Source: Euwallacea fornicatus (taxonomy: Eukaryota > Arthropoda > Insecta > Coleoptera > Curculionidae). From it: a DNA stretch of 64,000 bases. Each line of letters begins with the position of its first letter. Position 1 is the stretch's first letter. This document shows positions 34,948 to 47,997 of the stretch, piece by piece. The notes under the pieces are model-generated. The model saw only the letters and a program-made list of their open reading frames with translations. It did no database searches and was not told the DNA's origin. A program made the position numbers and the translations under genes. The stretch spans positions 806,001 through 870,000 of the forward strand of contig NC_089556.1 of assembly GCF_040115645.1 (NCBI RefSeq), given 5' to 3'.

Positions 34948-36800
34948 TGTCTAATCAACATTTTAAAGAAGCACCAAAATAGAAATCCGTGGTACACAGG
35001 ATACTTCATTTTGAATTCGACCTAGAAATCTATCGCCTTACATTTCATTTGTGGAATACTGTATTTCTTTACCTCGCAGCTGCATACTTCATAGATTTAA
35101 TTCATGAAATTCCCTTGTTATATAATCAATATTCTGTTCCCATTCATTCTAAAGTATGCTTCAAGATACGAGAATGACATAAATCTTATTTAAATGTTAA
35201 AAGCGGCCAATTGCCACGTTTCAGGTTAGTTTGCGTTAGCTCCTAATTTCCTAGCGTGACATGAGGACAGTGCGAGATTTCTGACGAATTTTCTCTAGTT
35301 CGTTTTTAGGGGCTGAAATGATTTCCAAATGCATCAATTGCAAAATTTCGTTCTCTGATCACTGTCGGGACAAAAACTATTCCTGACCTCGGCGAATGTC
35401 GCACCATGTTCTTCTTGCGCGCGAGAAGAGGAACTCTGAAAGATGTTTCTCAATATGAAGGGAATTGTCAAGTCAACTAATCAACGTCTTCGCACCCATT
35501 CCCAAGTTTGTTTTAAAATACGAGCCTGACATAAATCTGATTTTGAACCTGTCTCCGAGTAAGTGAAAGACCATTCTCCGGTTAATGTACTTGAAAGTGG
35601 AATGGTCTTATCAATTTAGCTGCACTATGACTGGATATAAAGCGAAGCTTAATAGAGTCCGAGAGACACACAGGCCTTTTAGTCTTTCGGGCGCTACACC
35701 AAAAAGGTTTTTTGCGATCCACATCTTTCGAGCTCACTGGCCTTCTGAGGTCTGTCATTATCACACATTTCTTATTACACGTTATTGTCCATAGGTTTCT
35801 GGCTTAAATCCAACTTTAAATTGCAATCATCTCTCCCATATTTTCAACCTCCGACGATCCAGCGTAATCATCAAAGTGCAATAAAAAATTCCACGTGTCA
35901 AACGCAAACGAACAAGTGGAGAATAGGTTATTCAGGAAAGTTGTGTACGTGATGGGAATTTTTTGCATTCAGATTAGAACGAATTCCTCACTGAATGCTA
36001 ATACGTGAAGTTGTGCATCCCCGATGACCCCCGCAGATAATGTCACTGCATGTAGAAAAAAAGCTCGGAAATTTCATATCTTCCGAATAAATGTTTTGAA
36101 ACGTAACCTACGGCCTGTCAGATAAAAAAATTAAGCAGCTTACCGCGTTTTAATTCTTTTTCCTGGAAAACCGGGACTGCATCGTTCCAGATACATAACT
36201 AACATAGCACAATTCCGACGCGGGTAGTATATCTACCAACCCAACCCTAGCCATGGGCATGATACATTTATTGATGCATAAACAAGATCTAACAGTTTAC
36301 ATCTAATCTGGTCTCAACGAAATTAATTTCGTCCATAAAGAATGAATCATCAGCGCGGTAGCCCCCGGAATTAATATCGAAGACAAGGAAAAATGAACAA
36401 GAGAGCTGATATAAGATACAACTGTTTAGAGTGTTTTGTTAATGAGCCTTATCTTTATGATTTAAGATGGCGTTTATTTGCGTTGTGATGGAACAGGGGA
36501 ATCCTTGAAATTAAATGATTTAATCTTTTTGCCTAAAGCGGGAAAAATATGTGAAACAAGGGGAGTTCGTTGGCCTGCTGCCACGGCAGGGGCCACAAAC
36601 TCTACGCCACTGATCTAGTTTATAGATATATCGGTTTTGACTCTGAAGTCGTACTCCACCGCCTTTCGGAAAAGAAATGTGTTTTCGCCAACCTCCTAAT
36701 TTTTCGATGCTGGAATTTGGGATCTTGGGCCGCAGATAACGTTTATTTCGTCTCGTTTGGGCAGAATTGAGCGACTAAGATAAAAAAATTTCTAGATATA
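34948..36800. other. Non-coding stretch, no gene seen
   Basis: Short overlapping frames only (for example 35582-35794 on both strands); no motifs. Confidence 0.5.
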
Positions 36801-37025
36801 TCATCGATCATTAAAAACGTATTGTTCTAGCTTCAGAATAATGTATATATAATTTACGAACACTCTTGAATAATGTTTGATAATGCCTGTTAGCGTCTCT
36901 ATATCTACTTCTTCATTCCAGTCAAATGTAGCAGAATATGAAATGTAATCAGTTTTTCGTAAGATTTCTTTAAGAATTGCTACCTCTCCAGCATCTAAAT
37001 TTCGCGTATTTCCATAAATTCGCAC
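36801..37025 (-). pseudogene. Coding-like ORF relic, unidentified
   Basis: On the - strand 74 codons are open up to a stop at 36801. The start codon would be GTG and no in-frame ATG is present, so it is not a self-contained gene. The peptide (RIYGNTRNLDAGEVAILKEI … TFDWNEEVDIETLTGI) has the balanced charged/hydrophobic composition of a real protein. No clear acceptor precedes it. A fragment of a retroposed or nested gene, or part of a mobile element, is possible. I cannot name a family. Confidence 0.3.
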
Positions 37026-37268
37026 GACAGCTTATTCTCTGTTCAACTCTACACACAGCCAAACCCATATCAAATTATTTTCGATTTTGATACTTTTAGA
37101 GGCAATAAGTGGTACTCTAACATGCCTGAAAACTATTTAAATGAATTAAATAGGTTATATGGGTACGTCTATCTTTTTTACTGACTTGACGTGATCCCAC
37201 ACACATGCCGACCATTCAATTTATGGCCCTGGTCCACGTGAAAAATTCCACTCTTTCTTTCGCAAACC
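37026..37268. other. Non-coding spacer
   Basis: Nothing recognised. If 37269-37335 is a first exon, its promoter and 5' leader would lie here, but no clear TATA box or initiator stands out. Confidence 0.35.
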
Positions 37269-37335
37269 ATGAAACCAATGTTTCCGGATCACGAAACTTG
37301 TATCGTGCTGTTCCTCGGTCTCTCAACCTTAGCAG
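37269..37335 (+). CDS. Candidate signal-peptide first coding exon
   Basis: ATG at 37269 opens 22 codons reading MKPMFPDHETCIVLFLGLST plus LA, followed by a single G and the donor-like gcag|gtaata (GT at 37336). The hydrophobic stretch CIVLFLGLSTLA could serve as a signal-peptide core targeting a protein to the secretory pathway. The exon would end in phase 1, the phase often found between a signal-peptide exon and an Ig-domain exon, and the same phase as the candidate exon at 50543-50596. No acceptor is obvious upstream, so it would be a first exon. It is short enough to be chance. Confidence 0.3.
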
Positions 37336-37591
37336 GTAATAGTTGTCTTGTCAGCAACAATTGATTTTCTCTTTGTGTCTCACTTATCCCAGATTAGAGC
37401 TATTTTTAGACTATTTTTACTAATTAGTTTTATGCTTCTGAGAGGTTGTCTCCTCGTAATTCTTGAGAGACAAATTCAATACACTACGTGCTTGAGATTG
37501 ACCTACCCTTGAAACGAACATGTCGTTAACTTAATATTCGCCAATTTTCCATTCGGTAATTTTAGCAGTAACATCTGCCAAGTCAAGTGAT

Positions 37592-37616
37592 TATATATAT
37601 ATATATATATATATAT
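37592..37616. repeat. (TA)n microsatellite
   Basis: An uninterrupted TA tract of about 25 bases. Confidence 0.95.
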
Positions 37617-37749
37617 TAATTATGATATATTTATGTTTTAGAAATAACCTCATTTTTTCTCAGAAAACGCTAACGATTTGGTCGGCTATAATTTGAAATT
37701 TAGATAGTCCATGATATCTTGTTTGGCAATATTTCTCGAGACAGTTTGT

Positions 37750-38420
37750 TCGAGATATTCTAGTCAGCTAACATCAGCTACAATATAAAAAACTGAAAAC
37801 AATAGGAATGGTCCACTTGTTGATTCTTGCAAACATCGGATATTTCTCGGTAACTCTATTTAAGAGATCTACTCGATCCATGTTGACATTGTAGGCAGCT
37901 ACTACAAGATCTTTGACAACGATGCACTTAGCGTCTTTGACCATTTTCTTCATTTACTTTCTTGTCCCACGCCACATATTGAATTTGCAGAATGCACAAG
38001 TCATCATCGGATGACGAAACTTTTCTCTCATCTTGTTCGCCCTTGTCAGTTTGGCTCAAAAAGACCGTCATCTGCGTCACTAACTACAGAATTCTAAATT
38101 TGCTGAGATTCGTATTATCACCGACATCGTGGAGTTCCTTCATGGCATTAATGGTTCTGAAGACGAGAATTTTTCTTGTTTCAGAAACGTCGTAATCAAA
38201 CAAAATTTCGTTATTTCCGCCAAAACCAGAAAGTATTGTGGCTTGTTCGGTGATAGGGCAACATTCGTTATGCAAAACAATAACAAAAACTTGGTTATTT
38301 GCTGCTTTTTGACTTTGAAGCCCTTAGCAGGCCGTACGTGACTTGAGGCTCCTGCCGCACGACACGTAAAGAGAAACAAAACACTTAATGAATCTAACTT
38401 CAGAGCTCTGAGCGAGCATG
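37750..38420 (-). pseudogene. piggyBac-like transposase remnant
   Basis: piggyBac transposases move elements at TTAA sites. On the - strand, YNVNMDRVDLLNRVTEKYPM followed by FARINKWTIPIVFSFL (37780-37895) matches the conserved YNxxMGGVDxxD…KW block near the C-terminus of the DDE domain, including the Asp after GGV. Just upstream, QIQYVAWDKKVNEE (about 37930-37980) corresponds to the segment preceding it. The 64-codon frame at 38084-38275 (ILFDYDVSETRKILVFR) fits the RGsxDYxxD…vvrW strand before that. Stops and frameshifts separate the pieces, the GG of MGGVD has decayed, and the N-terminal half is not recognised. It is an old, dead copy. Confidence 0.72.
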
Positions 38421-41400
38421 GGTAAAAATTACAGCTCTAAGTTCCACCGTATCTTAAGGGAGAGAAACAGTGCTGTGGCTCCAAAACACGTTCCGCTGCG
38501 TATCAATAAATTTCAACTACATGTAAAACATTTCGGGCCTGAAGAGGTTTGAGCATTTTCCGAGAGTACAATTTGCATAAAATTTCAAAATTATTAGGTG
38601 TTTCCTTTGATCGCTATAGGACATAGCTATCAACGTATCTGTAGCTATACTAATGCAATTTATCGTTTCAGGACCACAAAATTTGTATCTCGCCCTTCTT
38701 CTGCCTCTCGTTCTTGATAGCGAGTAGTAAGATTTTGCGAGTTCCTCTGCGGATTCGGCTGCTTTCTAAGCTGCTTTAATCCGAACAAACCAACAGTAAG
38801 TGGTAAGCTTAACGCAACTGCAATGCGACCTCAACGCGAGACGGCGCTAATGTTTAAATACGTGTGTTTCCACTTACTCGAACGCGATTCAATTGCATCG
38901 CAACCACTTGAAGTTCAGCTTGTCAGTAGCGCTGTCAGTCAAACTCGAACCGAAAAAAATCAAAAAAAGGCTCGGCAGAGACCTCTGCAGGCCGATGTAC
39001 ATGCTATTTTAAACTTCCGTTAAAGGGCCATCCGTGCTCGAGAGGGCGCTCCGTGTAGAAATCGATAAATTCCCTATTGGGCAGTATCAAGTTCGCCCGG
39101 AAAAAGGCGCTGTCTTGTGCCCAAAAGAGCAAACTCTGCGGGGAAATCGATTTTCCTGGAGCAGCAAACTGCACCAAGTGGCTAAACCAGAGCGAGATTG
39201 CTCGATAATTGTTTAGAGGGCGCGTTCTGTGCCATATTCTCTACCACACTTTCCCTACGAAGTTTGTTCAATTTGCATGCATTTAACAAAAAGAATCAAT
39301 TTCGATTTTTATTTCTTTTTATATCGAAGCTATTTCCTTCGTTATCCATAAAGTATTCAAGGAGAAATTCTCACCGTTCTCGATTCCCCGTCTCGAACGC
39401 TTCAATACCTCTTTATTTGCACCTTATCAGGAGTTTTGACTATATGCAGCGCCTGGAAAATTTTGCTATTTACTAAAGCCGTATCCAGCCTTTACGAATA
39501 TCATATTATGGAAATTCCACGCTTCTGGAGGAATATACTGAATTTCTTTCTTTTTTTTTGGTAGCACGTTTTCTTTAAGGTGTCTAGAACCAGTTTACCA
39601 GTATCAAGTTGTACATATAATTGAAATTTAATGCTGCACACATGCACGGCTGAGCCAAATCCGCAGTAAATTGCCTTCATTATTCCCCGACATCTCCCGG
39701 GTAATCTATCAAAATAATCCGACCGCAACCACAAATGCCTCTGGTCACTATCTTGTAGCATATAGTATTTCAGCGGACTGTGTTCGGAAAATGTGGTTGC
39801 TCTGTCCCAAATTAGTAACGAAACTTGTGTAGAATTGTATCTCCCCTGGGAAACTGGACATAGAATGCAGATACGTCTATACATTTGAAGAACGTAATCC
39901 TGCAGCTGTTAGTAATTGATTGGTTCAATGGAGGATATTTTGCGCAGCGGGAGTCCAGAATTGAAAAATTTGTTTCAGTGCAGGACAAGGCAGCCTTTGT
40001 CCTGACACTAGGACTGCTGCTTTTGCATAGAGTTCTTACAACTTGATTAACATTTTTCGCAGTTGGCCCTAGTGCCAACGGGGGGAACATTGCTTTTCGA
40101 AGTTGATTTCCGTACGCTTCACAGACCTTAAGTTACCCTCTTCTACGAGCATTTAATCGGAAAGGTTTAACTTGCACCAGGTCAACAACGGTAAATTTGA
40201 ACGTGTATTACGCTCATTAATACATAAACAGGGAATTCTCGAGAAAATAATTAAATCTTAAAATGCATTAATTGAAAAGTTTCAACTTGCGTCGTCTTGT
40301 TATGAAGTCACAACAATCGTGTCTTATCGTCAATGGAGAAACTTTGAGTTTAACGTTCATAATTCAGTCTTGATCCTGCCGTTTTCACTAAGTCTGCACG
40401 ATAATTATGCCATTAATGTGGAAATTTCGAATTGTCACGAAAAAAATTCTACATCTAAATCCAGTCACAAATCTCCCGCGTTTCGGAGGACGTGCACCTC
40501 CTAGATATTTCCAAAAGTGATTTTAAATCGTCCTAATCATGTCACTAGTGTAAGAAATTGTACCTCAATGTCTCATTTGAATTTCTCCATCTCAAGTTTC
40601 TACATCGTCAAGACAGGAATTGTGTTAAAATAATTGCCCTAATGGTTCGTTATCTCACATTTTGACTTGAAATTAAACTTGCACTTCCCACGGAAATGTC
40701 AGGAAATAATTGCTTTTATCTGTTCACCCCCAATTTGACTTAAAGTTGAAGTGCCACATCTCTCTCCCATTATGTTCTTGATGCAGCTTTTCCTTGATTA
40801 TGTTACATTGGATTAAACACTTCCATTGGTCTGTTTCGAACACCTCAGAACCACAAAAATTAATTCTTCGCGTATCTTTGTTGAATCCACTCTAAATCGG
40901 TAAATTTCCCTGGAAATTGCCTACTCAGAGAATCATTTCATCCGTCTGCATAGTTTACATCAAAGGTTGAGATTGTCCTAATTGGAAAATTACGCATTCT
41001 CTCTGGCCCCGGAGTCATAAATTACATTTACGTTGGTTACAGTTGTGCCAATCAGGACATCGCTAATATTGCGACCACAGCTAATAGCCACGTGGCGTGA
41101 AGGTACTATTGGGAAATCATTGAATATTTAATGACATCAAAGCGAGAAATTCATGGAAATTGACCGAAGAAAACAACAACGGACATTGATTTTATGTTCG
41201 AATTATTGAAATTGAAATGAAACAGGGTTGGAAAATTTATTTAAACGGGAAATGTTGTTTTCTTCTTAAAGCCTCAAGTCCTCAGTAGGTCTAAATCCTG
41301 GCTACGCGGTTGGTTCGGAAACGACCTGAATTTCCCTGTTCCAGTTTCTGGATTTCTTGCCGGTAATTTTAGGACCCTTTTACACATGTTCCCGTGCACA

Positions 41401-41500
41401 TCTCGACAGTTCAATTCGCGATTTCAAGCATATTTATGCGTACAAAAAAATTTAATTATAAGGAACTAGCAGCGTCCTGCAACCTTCTGCCGTTGCTTTT
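38421..41500. other. Non-coding stretch, no gene seen
   Basis: The longest frames, 127 codons (-, 39501-39884) and 92 codons (-, 39812-40090), overlap each other and carry no family motif I recognise. A coding relic is possible at 39500-40090 but unsupported. Confidence 0.4.
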
Positions 41501-43849
41501 AAAAATTCCGAAGTTTGGCCCTATTTATGGATGTATTCAGAACTCAGGCATATTTTTACTATGAACCACGGAACCTGATTCGTATAGGAAAATTCGTTTC
41601 AACTTCAGGCTAGCATCGCATTTCATTTTAATGTGAGAATGACGTATTTTCGTGTGTTTATTTTTCGACAAATCTGGAAATTTCTTTCTTGTCATTGTTG
41701 AGAGTTAAGCATCGGCCGTCCTAACTGAATTTGTAGAGAGGCCTGGAAATGAAGATGTCCTCTTCCTCATCACAACCCAACCAAATGGGTCTCAACTTCA
41801 TCGTTGCACTTTACAATTTATTCTATCCGGATGTCGCGGCACAACGCATCATTTAAGAGCTCAATTTTATAGACTTACTTTATCTAGGCCAGTCGGGTTG
41901 TCACGTACCCGATAGTTCAATTCGCTACTCCGAGCTACCATAAAACGGTCTTTTTAGTCGCAGAGAAATCGCGTTTCCCCGTAATTTTCCACCTTTTTAA
42001 AGATAATGAAAATAATCTACGTCCACTCCCATTAAAACTATTCCCATCTATAGCGTCAGTATCCTTGGTACCATTCTGAGAATTTGACCGAAACTTCGTG
42101 TTTGACTCGAATTTCTTTTGGAGGTGGACATGTGTGCCGAAAATATGTGCTCCCACGTATTTTTGGAGAGTTCTAGAAATCTCTCTTTCACCATCGTCGA
42201 AATTAACATCTTGTGTCTTAACTGTGTGTTTACGACTTGCTCAGTTCCGCTCTTCTCTTAGAAACCCAAGTCGGGCACGGTTCCAGGTGTGTGTGTGTGT
42301 GTGTGTGCCTTCGACGAGATGACATCACGAGATGGTATCATGTATTCAATTAAATTCTCCACCCTAAATTGTTTCTCTATTTTGGATCCTGGTGGAAATA
42401 AAGCTACGCGTCAACAACAGATATGCCTTTGCATATCTATAAGCTTTTGCTTCTGCTCAATTTAACAGTCCGCACATATTGCTAGCTCGAAGGCAATTTG
42501 CATTAATTTATTTGATTAATTTATGTGGTGCATACGTGAAACTCGAACGAGAACCACTATAAAGCATCTTATCAACAACATTCAAGGTAATATTGCCGGA
42601 AATACCGTGCAATAAAGTAGATTTATCAATCGCCATATACGCGTCTACGTTGAAGATGCGCTTGCAATCATAATTCCCATGATCCCTGTGTGTGATGTCT
42701 AAAATATCACTATGCCCTTGTTCGATTTTTCAAATTCTCTTCGCGACCGAGTTATACTGAAATTAATTAAGTGAAGTGGATCGCAAAGCAATCTTGAAGA
42801 AAACATTCCACGAGATACACCTCGAGTGCCATTGAGCAAACAAAATTCCCTGCGATGTGAACATAAAACTCCCATTACTCTCATTTATTTAATGAGTACA
42901 ACATTTCCGATGCTTCCTGCGTCATTTCGAAACTTCCTCAGTATCGAGATTAGGTTTGAGTTTCCTGCTTTGGATGGACTTAACCCGTCTCTAAATTACA
43001 GGTCCTGCGGCTGATGCGTCGCTTAATATTAAACCCTATCGATAAGCAGGGCCTCGTAAACAAAGTGGACCCTTTGAAGTTACGTTACCGCCTAAGAGCC
43101 AATTCGCTATTGTACTTATGTTGAGACTATAACGCCCGCAGGGCAGGTTTATCCCTTTCATCTGAAACAATGTTACTATTGGCTTATTCCTGCGGATGGT
43201 TTAAGTTTGCATTTCCGGATAGATGCGTGGAAAATTTCGAAAGGACGATACACTCCGTGTGCAGTGGCGTCCTGGAAGTTCGGACGTTCCAATTTGGTGA
43301 GGAAACAAATTTGGGATTTCCCGTTGTGGGGGTTTTGAAAGTCATCCCGAAGAGTTGAACATTTTCGAAACTCGAGTCGCGGTTATTCCGATGTCGTTAG
43401 ATATCTCTCGTTCTCGATTTATCGATATATTTCACTTGCATTGTTGTGGACCGTGGTAGTGAAGGGTCCGAGGAACCATTGCCTCCCCCTTGGGGATATA
43501 TTGGCGCTTAGCATTTTTGTCTGCATTTACGAATACGTTTTATTGTACAATGTTGGGCGACACTATTTATCGTTGCGCGCTAATAAGAACATTTTTTAAA
43601 CCGAAATTAAAATTTAATGGAAAATAAATCAACCCAGCTCAAATAGTGTCATGAATTCGTATTGAAAGTTAAACAACATCCGTTCATCAATATGTAAATA
43701 GTTTATTTGCTACTGCTTTGTGCGAACAAATAGCCATATTCACATATTTACGATGTAAATGTTTAAGTACCCTTTTAATATGTACATATATATTTGTGCA
43801 TTTTTTACCCCAACAGATAGTCAAGAAGCATCTCGCTGAATGCGTTCGA
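41501..43849. other. Non-coding stretch, no gene seen
   Basis: Short frames only. A (GT)n tract is listed at 42287-42307. Confidence 0.5.
42287..42307. repeat. (GT)n microsatellite
   Basis: About ten GT dinucleotides. Confidence 0.95.
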
Positions 43850-44990
43850 TCCCTCCCCTATTTCATGATATAACTATCCGTTATAATAAATATTCGATGC
43901 CTCTCTCAGATTTCACATTCATGAATCGTCTATGGACACATAAAGCCACTTATTGATTCGCTGGTCTTCATACATACCAACCAAATTCGCGATCTACTTT
44001 AGAATTCTCGTGATCCGAGAGGGATCACAGGACGTCCCGTACCTATAAGAGCTGCTTTCGAACTTTCGCAGCCAAACTCGAATCTCTTTTAATGGTTGAT
44101 ACGTCGTGTTTCCACGAGCCACAGCCTTATAATCGGGATTCGATGTAAATCATATATTTTCGCTCGACGAATCGGGTTTAATGCTTTAGTGGTGGTCGTT
44201 GACCAAATTGATCTGGATTAGTTCGGTTTGTATGCGCCTTCAGAGAGCCTAATGCGCCACTCGTTATTCTTTTTGATGTCAGGACGGAGAGACACACGAC
44301 TCCTATTCCCGTGTAATTCTACACTCATGAACAAAAAAGTCTGGAACTCTAATGATATTTAGGAATGTGTTCTCTTCGTGTTTCTGCCATATAGTTGTGA
44401 ACCCCTGGGTAACTGAGAATCCGCACCCGACTCGACTTTCTTTTTAATGTGGATATATCGCGCTCCCCTATGTATCTTTATGCAATGCCATAATTCTAGA
44501 ATTTCTCTTGTCATAATCCAATCATCATTATTCAAATTCCGTCTCAACCAGGGATCTATGCTTAATTGATGTAATTTTAATCACCCTTGGCACCTATATA
44601 TAAGTCATAATCCCGCGTTCCTCTTAATAGATAAATTCAAAACTCCTAGCTAAACTCGACATTCTCTTTAGTGTGAATACGCAGTGTTTCCATTTATTTT
44701 CTGACTATGCAATTTCAGAAATTCCTCCCATTCCTCGCGACAGCTTTCCCGTAGCAAGCATATACTCCTCCTCCTCCTGAGGAAGTTTTCGGGGTCCAAG
44801 TCATAATCTCGAGTATCCGAATATTGATATTAACAGGTTAAATTGCGAATTGTTTTGGGTTATGTTGTGATAAAATGCACCTCTCTACCATGCGACTCCC
44901 ATTATCGATGTTGAGGAAGTCTTCCGACGAAGTCGAGGCGTTACGAACACCCGATTCAAAATTTGTAGTTCCTGGACTCGTGCAGACTTT
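43850..44990. repeat. Diverged intermediate-length repeats
   Basis: Three segments align along their length. Their landmarks are aaactcgaatctcttttaat (about 44073), gactcgactttctttttaat (about 44428) and aaactcgacattctctttag (about 44652), each followed by a similar ATACG/ATATCG then GTGTTTCC/GCGCTCCC stretch. The copies are spaced about 355 and 225 bases apart and strongly diverged. Possible further copies at 43870-43960 and 44920-44960 are weaker. One copy is open for 62 codons on the - strand (44359-44547), but no family is recognised. An old local duplication or a decayed satellite-like repeat is likely. Confidence 0.45.
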
Positions 44991-47990
44991 AACACAATAA
45001 TATATTGCATTAAGAACCGAAACTAATTAAATTAATCTTTTGTCATTTCAACATGTTATCATCAACATTAATTAGTGTAAAATATCAATATGGAAGAGAT
45101 GAAAGTTAATTTATTGCAAACGCACCTCGGATATGCGATTGTCATATCCATTTATCACTGATGGATTTAAATTTGCATGTTATATTATTTGCTTATTAAA
45201 TATTCAGCATAGAACAAATCGAGCTTTTTATAGTTGATTATTTTATCCTATAAACCGTTTTGATAAATGCGGATATTGCTACGTTTTTATCTGCTGCATG
45301 GGTTCAGTTGGGCGTATTAAACACTTTATAATGAATTTATAGTCTAGAAGCACTGAATAGAATCAGAGAAGGAATAAAGAAAAAGTCATTGCAATCAATA
45401 TCGCAGGTTTCAATTCGATCATCTTTATTACTCCACGCCGAACAAGAAAGCCATTGTTGAGACACGTTTAATTGAATTTACTAGTCGCCGGATGACAGCG
45501 GAAAATTTAACACCCAGTACAAGCGATAACATTCATTAGATAGGCAGTATTGTGAGGACGTAATTGGGTTCTAGATTATATTCTCCTGATAATGGGTCAA
45601 CTATTAATTAGCTTTAGTTTTGGAGGTTGGTCCAGGATTTGAGGTGACAAAAAGAAGGGTCTTTGCGAGTTTCAATCATTGGAAATTAACTGAAACGTTA
45701 TCCCAGCTCCAGCTCTGAACAAGATAATGGGGGGGAAAGTTTTTTTTTTTTTTTTACCATTTCCTGACTCGTTGGTTCACGAACATGGCCAAATGCAACG
45801 TTTGCAATTATTGATGTTTATTCATATTCCATTCTTTGTGAATTCCCTTTAAATAAATTTATTTTCAGAATATTTCATTTAGTTTTTGCAGAAATGGCAT
45901 GTTTTTATTTCAAATGTTTCGCCTGTGCTGGAAATATCCCTCAAAGCCGCAAGGCACATTAACAATTTTATCGGTTCGACTGACTGTTGATAAGAGTGTT
46001 TGTTGCTGATAAAAGGAAGATATTTTTTTGTTCAATTCTTAAAGGGTTAAACTCGATTTGAAAAGGAAAACTTTCAACCTCGAGAATAATAATTTAAAAA
46101 TTATCCAGATTAGCCTTTTTAAACGTGAAAAGGGAATAATACCGTAGGCGACATAAACGAAGAAAATAATAAAAAAATTATCCTCATTCTCAAGTTTAAT
46201 TTCGCGATTTAAGCGGAAAACGCGAATTTCATTTCAGAGACGATACAAACTTTGTCCGAGTCGAAATTAGACCTATTTGAATTATTTATACTTTTTACGT
46301 TGACGTTTGTAGTAAGTTCGGAAATTCAGGAAATGCTTCCAGAGAACTTTAGATGAGTTCTTGTTTATGTTTTCTGCGGTATTTGTGCTGCCAGTTAAGT
46401 TTCTTCAAAAACATAAAAGCAACTTTCTATTTCTCAGTAACTCTTCTAAATTTTATTTCTCCGCGACACTGTTCCGGGAAAAACTAAAAAATTAGTTTTT
46501 GTTAAATTCTCCATAATGCGAAGCGCAATTTTCTCTAAATCTTTGGCCAATCTCTGGCGGCGTCCAACCTACGATCCAAATTCGCAACTTCCGCAGATGG
46601 GGCGGAAATAAATTCAAGTTATTACGCCCCTGTTTCAGTTTCATACATGGCGCACTGTTCGAAGACAAGAAACGTACATTCCTATGACTTCACATCAAAC
46701 ACCGAGATTTTTTAAATAGAGACGTTCTTATCGTGGGATTAATATTTGACCACACCCATGAATTAATAAGCTATTTACTTTGGGACAAGTTATCACGGCA
46801 CCATCTGATTGCAACGTGTTAGGCTGATAAATAGATGGCGGGAGATTATGATTATAGGTAAATTCTCGTATTTATGGCCAGCTGATTTAAAATTTAACGT
46901 TAATTTGCCACTCGTTTTCGTTTCGACTAAATCCAAATTTGTGTTTATCTGTCTCTTCAGGCGAATGTGTCATAGTAAAATTTGGCCCAAATGCCCGGAA
47001 CATAAATAGAACAGTGTAAGAATAGTGGCGTGAACGTACCTCAGATGCTGCAATGATTCATGATAGGGTTTTATCAAAATACTTTTTTACCCTGTATGCA
47101 GAGGTTTTTGTAGCGCCTCCGCAGGTATTAGTACGTCCCGAGGTCCCGCCAGATGATAACGGTACGGAGGTTGGCCTTAGTCCGGGAATTTGCAGGGTGT
47201 TTGCATACACTTCCGCCTTACGGAAAGGTTTTGATAGAAATATGTCCCTCGGAGGAACGTGTACGAAGCTATTTGGTTTCATATTAATTAACGTCAATGT
47301 TATGAAATTTTTCAATCACTCTTCTCAAGAAAGTTACATTTTCTCCAATGTCCAATTTCCAAAGAGAATTTCCAAAGGAGCTGCCATTACGCTCGTTAAA
47401 TCAAGAAACATGTATGAAACTTAAGCTTCTACCTTTTTTCTTTATTGCGATTGATCGCTTCAAATATTTACAACATCTTTGAGAAGCCAGAGGCGTACTA
47501 AGGGAGCGGTAAGATACGCCTTCGAAATCATATGGCTCCGTAGATACTTATGAATATTATGACCTTCAAAAAGGTGCCTTTAGGGTTATTTATATTTGAA
47601 TACGAATTGGAGAAGCTTTGTGATGTGGACAACCGCAGTTCCAAAAACGTCGCACTGTCGAAGCCACAAAATTAAATAGTGACAGTGGAAAAAATGTGTC
47701 AAAGCTTAGGGACGAACTGCGCCATGGAACCAAAGGTACCTTTAGGACTAAAGGCATGAAGCGCCAGTCACCGGACATTAAAAAACTTGCAACAACATAC
47801 CGGATTTTCCCACTTCCCTTCGTTTTACTTGACCGATTACTGGCTTTGAAGTCTTGAGAAAACCCGAGCAGTACAGAAATAGCTTAACGATCATGGGACT
47901 GGATGCGGAACAATAGATTTGTTGACCCGCACCAAAATCTTAGGTTTAGGTTGAATTTTGTAAATATCAGAGGCGTACCGGTGCATTTCT
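44991..47990. other. Non-coding stretch, no gene seen
   Basis: A T-tract of 16 lies at 45740-45755. The 123-codon + frame at 47053-47424 has an antisense open frame and no recognisable domain, so it is not called as a gene. Confidence 0.45.
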
Positions 47991-47997
47991 CAAGACC

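Noticed and set aside
39501..40090. Two overlapping - strand frames of 127 and 92 codons as a gene
   Set aside because: No domain recognised and no ATG/splice structure that joins them.
47053..47424. 123-codon + strand frame as a protein gene
   Set aside because: An antisense frame is also open and no motif is found; likely chance.
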